Of a DNA stretch of 64,000 bases, positions 53,347-61,221 are shown one piece after another. The notes beneath the pieces were generated by a model. The model searched no databases. It saw nothing but the letters and a program-made list of their open reading frames with translations, and was not told the origin of the DNA. The stretch is from SAR202 cluster bacterium. Its GTDB lineage: Bacteria; Chloroflexota; Dehalococcoidia; Lucifugimonadales; Lucifugimonadaceae. Every line of letters starts with the position of its first letter. The stretch's first letter is position 1. The position numbers and the translations under genes are program-made. The stretch is from contig VGZT01000001.1 of assembly GCA_016872495.1 (NCBI GenBank), positions 62,001 through 126,000 on the forward strand. Direction: 5' to 3'.

Positions 53347-54720
53347 TTGCCGTTTCGCATTAAGCTGCCACAGGTGGGCGAGTCCGTCACGGAAGCCGTA
53401 ATAGGCAGGTGGCTCCGCAAGCCTGGCGACCACATCGAGAAATTCGATCCTTTGGTTGAGATCGTGACCGATAAGGTCTCGATGGAGTTCCCGGCGCCAC
53501 ACGCGGGCACGCTGACCAGGATCATTTACGCCGACGGGGCCGAGGTGCCCATGGGCACGGTCATCGCCGAGATGGACCTCGATGATCCCTCCGTCGACAC
53601 TGGTGACGAAGCCGAGGCGCAGCCTGCAGGCGCGCCGGACAGCTCGCCGGAGGAGGTGGGGCGAGTGGGCCGGATGGTGTCCGGCGCCAATGTCGGACCG
53701 ACCGGCGGAGTGTTCGCAGACGCAACCCGGAACGTAGCCCGGCAGGATGCGGAACCGGCGCAGCCCGCGCAGGCGGCGCGGCCGGACCGGGGCGACCTGA
53801 GCACCCGCTTTTCACCGGTCGTCGTCCGGCTGGCCGCACAGCATGGCGTTGACCTTTCCAGGATCGCGGGGACCGGCATCGGCGGACGTGTGACCAAACA
53901 GGATGTCATCGATGCCTCCCGGCGGGGCGCGGCCACCACCGGCGGTGAAGCCGCCGAGGCAACCCATGTGGCGGCCCGGGAACCTGGACCAGGGGAATCG
54001 GCCGCTCCAGGCGACCGCACCGTGGAGCCTTCGCCGGTGCGACGAATGATCGCGGCGCGCATGGTGCGCAGCGCGACCGAGATCCCACATGCCTGGACCG
54101 CGATCGAGGTGGACGTCACCAACATGGTCCTCGCACGGGAGGGGAAGAAGGCGGCCTTTGCCACCCGTCACAAGGCCGAACTCAGCTACGTGGCGTTCAC
54201 CCTGCACGCGATCGCACGTGCGCTCCGGAGCAATCCACTGGTCAATTCGAGCTGGCAGGACGGGAAGATCCTGGTGCGCGGCGCCGTGAACGTCGGCATA
54301 GCCGTGGCGGCGCCCCATGGACTCGTGGTCCCGGTAATCCGCGACACCGACAAGCTGACGATCGCCGGGATCGCCCGGGCGACCGCCCCCTTGGTGGAGC
54401 GGGCCCGCGCCAATCGCCTCACGCCGGCGGACGTGCAGGACGGCACATTTACGCTCAACAACACGGGCGCGCTGGGGTCCGTGCTCGGCATGGCGATCAT
54501 CAACCATCCACAGGCGGCCATCATGAACACCGAGGCGATCGTGAAGCGCCCGGTCGTGGTCTCCGGGTCGGGTGGCGACCAGATCGTGGTCAGGTCGATG
54601 ATGAACGTGACGCTGTCGTTCGATCATCGCGTGATCGATGGCGCGGAGGCGTCCCGCTTCGTCCAGGACGTCCGCCGGAATATCGAGGGATACGCGCCCA
54701 GCATGGATATCGGCGATTAG
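53347..54720 (+). CDS. bkdC: Dihydrolipoyl acyltransferase E2 of the branched-chain complex
   Basis: A 457-residue E2. One N-terminal lipoyl domain carries the lipoylated Lys in VTDKVSMEFPAP (about residue 43); the peripheral subunit-binding domain is FSPVVVRLAAQHGVDLSRIAGTG; the catalytic domain ends with LSFDHRVIDGAEASRFVQDV, including the HRxxDG active site. A Pro/Ala/Glu linker separates them. The start is a TTG. The LipB gene follows, fitting its lipoyl requirement. Confidence 0.94.
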   Translation: MPFRIKLPQVGESVTEAVIGRWLRKPGDHIEKFDPLVEIVTDKVSMEFPAPHAGTLTRIIYADGAEVPMGTVIAEMDLDDPSVDTGDEAEAQPAGAPDSSPEEVGRVGRMVSGANVGPTGGVFADATRNVARQDAEPAQPAQAARPDRGDLSTRFSPVVVRLAAQHGVDLSRIAGTGIGGRVTKQDVIDASRRGAATTGGEAAEATHVAAREPGPGESAAPGDRTVEPSPVRRMIAARMVRSATEIPHAWTAIEVDVTNMVLAREGKKAAFATRHKAELSYVAFTLHAIARALRSNPLVNSSWQDGKILVRGAVNVGIAVAAPHGLVVPVIRDTDKLTIAGIARATAPLVERARANRLTPADVQDGTFTLNNTGALGSVLGMAIINHPQAAIMNTEAIVKRPVVVSGSGGDQIVVRSMMNVTLSFDHRVIDGAEASRFVQDVRRNIEGYAPSMDIGD

Positions 54721-54784
54721 GGTGGTCCCGTCTGGCGCTGCCAGCCGCACTGTTGCTGCGTCCCCACGCGGGCAGAGCAACCGG

Positions 54785-55465
54785 GTGTTGCGTGCGAGTT
54801 GGCTTGGACGGGTCTCCTATGCGGACGGCCTGGCGCGCCAGCTGGCGCTGCACCGCCAACGGGTCTCCGGGGACGTTCCCGGCACGGTCCTCCTCCTGGA
54901 GCACGAACACGTAGTCACGCTCGGCCGGCGCGGCACACCGGGCGACCTGGTCACCGGTCGAAGCGAACTGGAAGCGATGGGCGTGACGGTGGCCGAGTCG
55001 GACCGCGGCGGACAGGCGACTTACCACGGCCCCGGTCAGCTTGTCTGCTATCCCATCCTGAGCCTCCGGGCGTTCGGCCTGCTGCCGGTCAGCTATGTCC
55101 GGCTGCTGGAGCATGTGACGATCGGCTTCCTGGCAGAGCAAGGCGTCGATGCGCATTCAGTGCCGGGAGAGACGGGCGTCTGGACTTCACGAGGAAAGAT
55201 CGCAGCGATCGGGGTTCGCATCAGCCAGGGCGTAACGACCCACGGGATCGCCATCAACATTGCGCCCGATCTGGCCTACTTTTCGCACATCGTCCCGTGC
55301 GGATCGCCTGGCATGCCGGCGGCGTCGGTCCGCTCCGAGACGGGGGCCGCTCCCACAGTGGAAGCGGCCGGGCGCTCGTGGGTGGCCCATCTTTGCGAAT
55401 CGCTCGACGCAACGCTGGAAGCAACCTGGCGGGCAACTGGCCCCAATAGCGAGGTCGACCGTTGA
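54785..55465 (+). CDS. lipB: Octanoyltransferase LipB
   Basis: LipB transfers octanoyl from ACP to lipoyl domains, the first step in making lipoate. The 226-residue protein has LLLEHEHVVTLGRRGTPGDL, RGGQATYHGPGQLVCYPIL, the Lys in RGKIAAIGVRIS and the catalytic Cys in SHIVPCG (about residue 172). The GTG at 54785 fits the domain start; earlier starts would overlap the E2 stop region. The partner lipA (lipoyl synthase) is not here. Confidence 0.92.
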   Translation: MLRASWLGRVSYADGLARQLALHRQRVSGDVPGTVLLLEHEHVVTLGRRGTPGDLVTGRSELEAMGVTVAESDRGGQATYHGPGQLVCYPILSLRAFGLLPVSYVRLLEHVTIGFLAEQGVDAHSVPGETGVWTSRGKIAAIGVRISQGVTTHGIAINIAPDLAYFSHIVPCGSPGMPAASVRSETGAAPTVEAAGRSWVAHLCESLDATLEATWRATGPNSEVDR

Positions 55466-56655
55466 GCTTTCCGGGAAGCGCTCTGACGCACCTGCAATGC
55501 AGCTACACGGGCGAGGTGGTCGAAGCCGACCGCCCGGTACGGCTCTCCCCGGCCGGCAAGGTCCTTTTCGCACGGTACGACCTCCAAAAGGCGATGCGGA
55601 CGCTAACCCGTGAGGCTTTGCGCAGCCGCCCGGCAAACATGTGGCGCTATGCCGAGATCATGCCCGTGAGGCGCCCGGAGAACGTCGTCACGCTGGGTGA
55701 GGGCTACACCCCGATTCTTACTGCGAGACGGCTTGGAAAGCTGATCGGCTCTGACCGGCTCTTTATCAAGGACGAAGGAGTGAACCCGACGGGATCCTTC
55801 AAGGCGCGCGGCCTCTCAGCGGCGGTTTCGCGCGCCAGAGAACTCGGGTTGAGCAGGCTAACGCTGCCTTCGGCAGGCAATGCCGCCGGGGCGATGTCGG
55901 CGTATTGCGCGGCGGCTGGCATGGAGGCGCACGTTTTCATGCCGAAGGACGCGCCGATCGCAAACCAGCAGGAGTGCGTGGCGTACGGGGCCCGGCTGAC
56001 GCTGGTGGACGGATTCATCACGGACGCCGGCAAGAGGTCGGCCGCGGCCGCAGAGGAGCTCGGGCTCTTCGACGTCTCGACGCTGCGGGAGCCCTACCGG
56101 GCCGAAGGCAAGAAGACGATGGGGCTCGAGATCGCCGAGCAGTTCGACTGGGAGCTGCCCGACGTGATCGTTTACCCGACCGGCGGCGGCACCGGGATCG
56201 TCGGCATGTGGAAGGCTTTCGAAGAACTCGAGCAGATGGGCTGGATCGGGAGCAAGCGGCCACGCATGATCGTGGTCCAATCGGAAGGGTGCGCGCCGCT
56301 CGTCCGGGCGTTCGAAGCGGGCAAGGAGTTCGCTGAACCATTCCCTGATCCCAGGACGCTGGCGGCCGGAATCAGGGTCCCGGCTGCGATCGGCGACTAC
56401 CTGATCCTGAGGGCGGTCAGGGCCAGTGGCGGCACTGCGCTCACCGTATCCGACACTGAGATCCTCGATTCGGTCGGCCAGATGGCGAGAACCGAGGGGA
56501 TCCTGGGCGCCCCGGAGGGCGGTGCGACCGTCGCGGGTTTGAAGAAACTGCGGGAGTCCGGCAAGGTCGCGCGCGATGAGCGGGTGCTCCTGATCAATAC
56601 AGGCTCGGCGCTCAAGTACATGGACGTGCTCGGCCCGGTATTCGAACGGCGCTAG
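55462..56655 (+). CDS. thrC: Threonine synthase
   Basis: A 397-residue PLP enzyme making threonine from O-phosphohomoserine. The PLP lysine lies in NPTGSFKARGLSAAVS, the Ser/Thr-binding segment in SAGNAAGAMSAYCA, and GEGYTPIL and VYPTGGGTGIVG are typical. The N-terminus LQCSYTGE resembles the Zn-ribbon-like start of class II threonine synthases but only one Cys remains. TTG overlaps the lipB stop (TTGA). Confidence 0.93.
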   Translation: MSFPGSALTHLQCSYTGEVVEADRPVRLSPAGKVLFARYDLQKAMRTLTREALRSRPANMWRYAEIMPVRRPENVVTLGEGYTPILTARRLGKLIGSDRLFIKDEGVNPTGSFKARGLSAAVSRARELGLSRLTLPSAGNAAGAMSAYCAAAGMEAHVFMPKDAPIANQQECVAYGARLTLVDGFITDAGKRSAAAAEELGLFDVSTLREPYRAEGKKTMGLEIAEQFDWELPDVIVYPTGGGTGIVGMWKAFEELEQMGWIGSKRPRMIVVQSEGCAPLVRAFEAGKEFAEPFPDPRTLAAGIRVPAAIGDYLILRAVRASGGTALTVSDTEILDSVGQMARTEGILGAPEGGATVAGLKKLRESGKVARDERVLLINTGSALKYMDVLGPVFERR

Positions 56656-56724
56656 CGAAGCCGGGCCGGTTCGCGCCGCGATGCTAGTATCCCGGCCTGA
56701 GAGCGTCGAGCGGAGGGTTCTCTG

Positions 56725-59097
56725 ATGGTTGATACAGCACCGCGCACGACCTACATCGGGGCGTCAACGCCCAAGGTCGATGGTGTCGACAAGGTGACCG
56801 GGGCCGCTCGCTACGGCGCCGACATGCGGCTGCCTGGGATGCTGGAGGGCCGGATCCTTCGAAGCCCGCACGCGCACGCTCGCATCAAGCGCATCGATAC
56901 CTCGAAGGCTGAGGCGGCCCCGGGGGTAATGGCGGTAGTCACGGGCAAGGATTTCCCCACGCTCAAGCCGGGCTCACATGTACAGGTCGGCGTGCTGCGC
57001 CTCGACATGTACCGGATCAGCCACAACGCCATCGCGCGCGAAAAGGTGGTGTACGCGGGGCAACCGGTCGCCGCGGTTGCGGCCACGACCCCCGAGGCCG
57101 CCCAGGCGGCGCTTGCGTTGATCGAGGTCGAGTACGAGGTTCTCCCGCACGTGATCGACGAAGTCGCCGCGATGCGTGTGGACGCACCCCTGTTGCACGA
57201 CGACCTGTTCACTTCGGGGGCCGCAGAAAAGCCGACCAGGCCGTCGAACGTCGCCCTCTACATCGAGATGGGGCGGGGCGACGTCGCGAAAGGCGAATCT
57301 GAAGCTGAGGTCGTGATCGAGCGCAGCTTCAAGACGCAAATGGTCCACCAGGGCTATCTCGAGCCGGAAGCGGAAACTGCGTGGTGGCAACTGGACGGCC
57401 GGCTCACCGTATGGGCCGACACACAGGGTCCTTTCGGGCAGCGGGCACAGCTGTCGGCATTCCTCGGGGTGCCGCAGGCCAGGATCACCGTGGTTCCCAT
57501 GGAGGTCGGTGGCGGCTTCGGCGCCAAGAACGCGTTGCGCCTGGCGCCCCTTTGTGCAGGTCTCTCGCGGAAGTCTGGCAGGCCGGTCCGTATCGTGCTG
57601 AGCAGGGACGAGGTGCTGCGGGCGACCGGTCCGGGGGTCGCGACCACTACCTTCGTCAGGGTAGGCGCCCGCAAAGACGGCACGATCACCCTGATCGACG
57701 CTCGCATGGTCTACAACGCCGGTGCGTTCCCTGGCTCTCCCTTGGCCGGCGGCACGCTGGTCGGATTCAGCGCGTACCAGACGCCAAATCTGCGCATCGT
57801 CGGTTACGACGTCGTGACCAACCGGCCGAAGGTCCAGGCATACCGCGCTCCTGGCGGCCCCCCGATCTCATTTGCGGTCGAATCGGTCATGGACGAGGTG
57901 GCCGAGCGGATCGGCATGGACCCGGTCGCGCTGCGAATCAAGAACGCCTCCAGGACGGGGGACCCGGGCCCCAACGACCTCAAGTTCAACCGGATTGGCC
58001 TCGCAGATATCCTGGAACGGGTAGCCGACCACCCCGCCTGGACCGGCCCCGTAGCGGCCCCGAAATCGGGCGGGAAGGTGGGGCGGGGCGTGGCCCTCGG
58101 CTACTGGCGCGGCGGCACCAACACATCTTCTTGCGAGCTGAACCTTCACGGTGACGGCTCGATCAGCCTGGTGACGGGCTCCGTGGACCTTTCGTCCGCG
58201 CGCACCGCCTTTTCTCAAATCGTGGCCGACCAGTTCGGGATCACGCCGGCTGACGTGACCGTCTCCACCGGCGACACCAACTCCGTCGGCTACACGGACA
58301 ACTCTGGCGGCAGCAGGGTGACCTATGTAACCGGCACGGCGGTTTTCAATGCCTGCCAGGCGGCTATCTCCATCCTGAAGAGCCGTGCCGCGCAGAAGTT
58401 AGGGGTAACGGCCGACGTGGTCGAGTTCGCAGCGGGCGTCTTCTCGGCGCGCGACATCCAGGATAAGCGGGTGACCCTGAAGGAACTGGCCTCGGACAGC
58501 GTGCGAGGCAGCGGCGTGATCAGCACCAGCGGCACTGCGACAGGCATGCAGGCGGCCCCCGCGTTTGCCGCGCACGTCGCCGACGTCGAGGTCGACCCGG
58601 ATACCGGCAAGATCCAGATCCTGAGATTCACCGCTTTTCAGGATGTCGGCAAGGCGATCAACCGCGCGCAGGTCGAAGGCCAGATCCAGGGCGGCGTCGC
58701 CCAGGGGGTCGGCTGGGCAGTGCACGAGGCTTATGTCTGGGACGACAAGGGAACGCTGCGCAACGCGAGCCTGCTCGACTACCGGATGCCGACCGCACTG
58801 GATCTCCCGGCGGTCGACGTAGAGCTGATCGAGACCCCGGCTTCCGACGGGCCGTTCGGCGTGCGCGGGGTGGGGGAGGTGCCGATCGTTCCGCCGCCCG
58901 GCGCGCTCGCCAACGCGATCTACCGGGCCGTGGGCGTGCGAATGGACGTCTTACCGATGAACCCCGAGAGCGTGCTGTCAGCCATCAAGCGCCGTGCCAG
59001 ACCGCCGGCCCGTAATCGCTGGCTGAAAGGCGTCGGCGCGATCGAGGCATCCGACGGCGGCGCCGTAGCGGGCGTAGACACTCCCAACGACGAATAG
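56725..59097 (+). CDS. Xanthine-dehydrogenase-family molybdopterin-binding subunit
   Basis: A 790-residue large subunit of the molybdenum hydroxylase family (XDH/aldehyde oxidase/CoxL). Visible blocks are TPKVDGVDKVTGAARYGAD, ILRSPHAHARI, GGGFGAKNALRLAP, QAYRAPGGPP in place of the CoxL form I AYRCSFR, and the active-site Glu in GVRGVGEVPIVPP (about residue 718). So a CO dehydrogenase of form I is excluded. No medium FAD or small 2Fe-2S subunit is adjacent. The ATG follows GGAGGGTTCTCTG. The substrate is unknown. Confidence 0.93.
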   Translation: MVDTAPRTTYIGASTPKVDGVDKVTGAARYGADMRLPGMLEGRILRSPHAHARIKRIDTSKAEAAPGVMAVVTGKDFPTLKPGSHVQVGVLRLDMYRISHNAIAREKVVYAGQPVAAVAATTPEAAQAALALIEVEYEVLPHVIDEVAAMRVDAPLLHDDLFTSGAAEKPTRPSNVALYIEMGRGDVAKGESEAEVVIERSFKTQMVHQGYLEPEAETAWWQLDGRLTVWADTQGPFGQRAQLSAFLGVPQARITVVPMEVGGGFGAKNALRLAPLCAGLSRKSGRPVRIVLSRDEVLRATGPGVATTTFVRVGARKDGTITLIDARMVYNAGAFPGSPLAGGTLVGFSAYQTPNLRIVGYDVVTNRPKVQAYRAPGGPPISFAVESVMDEVAERIGMDPVALRIKNASRTGDPGPNDLKFNRIGLADILERVADHPAWTGPVAAPKSGGKVGRGVALGYWRGGTNTSSCELNLHGDGSISLVTGSVDLSSARTAFSQIVADQFGITPADVTVSTGDTNSVGYTDNSGGSRVTYVTGTAVFNACQAAISILKSRAAQKLGVTADVVEFAAGVFSARDIQDKRVTLKELASDSVRGSGVISTSGTATGMQAAPAFAAHVADVEVDPDTGKIQILRFTAFQDVGKAINRAQVEGQIQGGVAQGVGWAVHEAYVWDDKGTLRNASLLDYRMPTALDLPAVDVELIETPASDGPFGVRGVGEVPIVPPPGALANAIYRAVGVRMDVLPMNPESVLSAIKRRARPPARNRWLKGVGAIEASDGGAVAGVDTPNDE

Positions 59098-59155
59098 CCG
59101 AACGGACGCGGGTGGAGGCCCGTCGCGGCCCAAACACGCCAGCAAGTTCCGGGTC

Positions 59156-59758
59156 TTATACCCGGTGGACCGGCCCCGAACCGGGCGCGTGCGGGTACCT
59201 GCGCTCGTAATCGGAACGGAGCATGCCCAGGATCACCGAGTTGAAGCGGGCGCCTTGATGCGGCCGGCTCTGCCGCAACGTGCCCTCATGCACGAAGCCC
59301 ACGTGCTCGAACATCTCCCTGGCGTGGGTGTTGTACTCGGGCACGTCGACCCAGGCACGGTAGAGCCCTAGCTTCGTGAAGATGTGCTCGAGAAGCGCGA
59401 TGGTCGTGCTGGTTCCATAGCCGCGATGCCAGAGATCCTTTCGTCCGATCAGGATCGAAAGCTGGGCGTCGCCAAGGGCTTCGTCGATCGCAAGCTGTGC
59501 CTCGCCTACGTGTTCGCCGGAAGACGTACGGACCGAGAAGATGTCACGGTGCGGCTGATGGTCCGGCGATTTGAATACCCGGTTCCACTCTTCTTCGTTC
59601 GCATCGACCATCTTCGCGGGGTCGTACCCGAGATGTGCCGGTTCGCCGTAGGTGTACCGTCCGAACCAGCTTTCCGATATCTCCTGGTCCTGCAACCAGG
59701 TAGCGACGCGCGCAATATCCTCGCGGGTTACTTCGGTCAATTGAACCTCGGGTAACAT
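59156..59758 (-). CDS. GNAT/RimJ-type N-acetyltransferase
   Basis: A 200-residue GNAT protein. It shows ILIGRKDLWHRGYGTSTTIALLEHIF, the acetyl-CoA loop (RGYGT), and the typical RimJ C-terminus MFEHVGFVHEGTLRQS. AAGGAGG lies upstream of the ATG. It is transcribed divergently from the SelW-like gene. Its target (an amino-terminal, antibiotic or small amine) is not known. Confidence 0.9.
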   Translation of the reverse strand: MLPEVQLTEVTREDIARVATWLQDQEISESWFGRYTYGEPAHLGYDPAKMVDANEEEWNRVFKSPDHQPHRDIFSVRTSSGEHVGEAQLAIDEALGDAQLSILIGRKDLWHRGYGTSTTIALLEHIFTKLGLYRAWVDVPEYNTHAREMFEHVGFVHEGTLRQSRPHQGARFNSVILGMLRSDYERRYPHAPGSGPVHRV

Positions 59759-59847
59759 CCAGGACCTCCTTGCGTGCCTTCTGGGTAGATGCGCCCACCA
59801 GGGAAGGAGGAGGCAAATACCCGGCCGATGGCGTCAACTTGGCGGCG

Positions 59848-59876
59848 AGTATACGAGCGACCCGACCACGCGTAAA
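59848..59876 (-). promoter_or_regulatory. Promoter of the GNAT gene
   Basis: On the minus strand TTTACG (59876-59871) is followed after 17 bases by TATACT (59853-59848). It lies about 90 bases before the start codon. Confidence 0.5.
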
Positions 59877-59944
59877 CAAGTTTGACGGGGCCAACTGGTA
59901 GCATCAAGAAAAGGTTCTGGCCATAGATCGGGAGTGGAAGTCGG

Positions 59945-60238
59945 ATGATCGAGGGAACCGTCCAGGCCGAGATCTTCTACTGCGTGCCCTGAGGCTACCA
60001 CCTCAACGCTGGCTGGATGCTCAGCGAACTGTATTCGGCGGGTGGGGCCGACGTGGCGATCAAGATCACCCCCGGTGATGCCGGCGTCTTGAAGCTGTAC
60101 CTCGATGGTGATCTGGTCTACGACAAGAACGCGGAAGGCAACCAGACGCCGTCTCTTACCAGGGTCAAGGAGTTGAAGGCGCTCCTCAGGGAGCGAATAG
60201 CAGCGAAGAAGGCGGCGGCGGGGCCGCGCGCCCACTAA
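59945..60238 (+). CDS. Selenoprotein W/Rdx family protein with in-frame TGA (Sec at codon 16)
   Basis: The frame from the ATG at 59945 to the TAA at 60236-60238 contains a TGA at 59990-59992. With it read as Sec the protein has 97 residues and begins MIEGTVQAEIFYCVPUGY. This is the CXXU thioredoxin-like redox motif of the SelW/SelT/SelH/Rdx family, which has a short beta-alpha-beta fold and reduces disulfides or oxidises thiols. The C-terminal half (VAIKITPGDAGVLKLYLDGDLVYDK) fits the family, as does the following helix. A hairpin lies at the right distance after the TGA. Without recoding only 15 residues would be made, so ordinary annotation would miss the gene. A closely similar gene with Cys in place of Sec follows. 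Confidence 0.9.
60007..60026 (+). promoter_or_regulatory. Candidate bacterial SECIS hairpin of the SelW-like gene
   Basis: CGCTG (60007-60011) pairs with CAGCG (60022-60026), extended by GC/GC with one bulged T, leaving the apical loop TGGAT, which begins 21 bases after the TGA. The G in the second loop position and the distance fit the bacterial SECIS rules as I know them. Confidence 0.7.
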
Positions 60239-60248
60239 GGAGATGACC

Positions 60249-60542
60249 ATGCCCAGGATCGGAAAGATCACCGTCGACATCGAATACTGTGTGCCCTGCG
60301 GCTACCAGAACCTCGCTGCGTGGGCCGTCAGCGAGTTCTTCCAGGCCGGCGGCACCGACGTCGCCCTGAGCCTGACCCCGGGTGACGCCGGTGTCTTCAA
60401 GGTCAAGTTCGGCGACGAGATCGTGTGGGACAAGAAGGCGATGGGCGGCAAGTCGCCCGACATCGCCCAGATGAAGGAACTGAAGGCGAAGCTGAAGAAC
60501 AAGCTCGAAGCCATCAAGCAGACTGCCGTGGCGGCCGGATAG
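60249..60542 (+). CDS. SelW/Rdx family protein with CXXC (Cys paralogue)
   Basis: A 97-residue Rdx-family protein; the redox motif is EYCVPCGY (C14 and C17) and the C-terminal half reads VALSLTPGDAGVFKVKFGDE IVWDKK in two parts. It is the Cys counterpart of the Sec-containing gene just before it: the two are similar in the motif, in the TPGDAGV block and in total length. The ATG at 60249 has AAGGAG six bases upstream; an ATG at 60243 lies too near to that ribosome site. It ends with a strong terminator. Confidence 0.92.
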   Translation: MPRIGKITVDIEYCVPCGYQNLAAWAVSEFFQAGGTDVALSLTPGDAGVFKVKFGDEIVWDKKAMGGKSPDIAQMKELKAKLKNKLEAIKQTAVAAG

Positions 60543-60566
60543 CCCTCGGCATACCAGGCACTCCGG

Positions 60567-60597
60567 GAGGCGGCCTGTCGAGGCCGCCTCTTCATTT
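60567..60597 (+). terminator. Rho-independent terminator of the SelW-like pair
   Basis: GAGGCGGCC and GGCCGCCTC form a perfect 9-bp stem with the loop TGTCGA (60567-60590), followed by TTCATTT. It lies 24 bases after the stop of the second gene. Confidence 0.8.
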
Positions 60598-60654
60598 AGA
60601 GGGTTTCATTTCGAGCGAGCGGAGAGCGAGGCGTCTTCCCCCTGCGCCGGGCGT

Positions 60655-61038
60655 TCAGCGGGGGTTGTTCTGTAGCAGCTGGAGCGTGTTGCCGTCCGGG
60701 TCATGGAAAGTGGCGAGCCAGCCCCAGCGTTCTCGCTCCGGAGGTCGAATGAAGGCGACCCCGCGTTCGGTGAGCCGGCGATGGACCGCGTGGATGTCCG
60801 TGACGAGCAGGTTGATCATCACCCGGTAGGGGTCCCTGGCCTTCCCCTTGACCTCGGAGTGGGAGCCGATCGTGAGGCGAAGGCTTCCCCACTTGAACTG
60901 GGCGCCGTCCGGGCGCTCCGAGTGTGGCGTGAAACCGAGTACGTCCTTGTAGAAACTGGCGAGCGCCTTGCTCTGCCCGCTCGTGATCACGAGCCCCGCT
61001 ACGCCGTCGATCCCTTCACCCGCCACGATTCCCTCCAT
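60655..61038 (-). CDS. VOC-superfamily (glyoxalase/dioxygenase-like) protein
   Basis: A 127-residue VOC protein. The first beta-alpha unit reads GIDGVAGLVITSGQSKALASFYKDVLGFTP and the second LLVTDIHAVHRRLTERGV with TFHDPDGNTLQLLQ. The possible metal residues (Glu in the C-terminal region and His) are only partly present. The ATG at 61038 is chosen over an in-frame start 312 bases upstream because it begins the domain. Function unknown. Confidence 0.82.
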   Translation of the reverse strand: MEGIVAGEGIDGVAGLVITSGQSKALASFYKDVLGFTPHSERPDGAQFKWGSLRLTIGSHSEVKGKARDPYRVMINLLVTDIHAVHRRLTERGVAFIRPPERERWGWLATFHDPDGNTLQLLQNNPR

Positions 61039-61221
61039 TTCCGAGCGCCCGCGCGTACGGCCGGCGGACCGGCACCCGCAGTCGTCATGGGGGCTAATAT
61101 AGGCGGACGGCCAGTGGCCGCAACCACCGCCATGTCGCCGGGCAAACACCCCGGGGGCCGCACCCCGGTGCCGGAAGTCGATCGCCCTTATCCCAGTGCT
61201 TTTCCCTGCGGGGGGCAAATC

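Noticed and set aside
59882-59904. TTGACG with TAGCAT as promoter of the SelW-like pair
   Set aside because: The spacer is only 11 bases; a promoter must exist but I cannot fix it.
59990-60016. SelW-like gene as a pseudogene with a short remnant starting at 60017
   Set aside because: The frame from 59945 is intact apart from the TGA in the CXXU position, with its own ribosome site and a SECIS-like hairpin.
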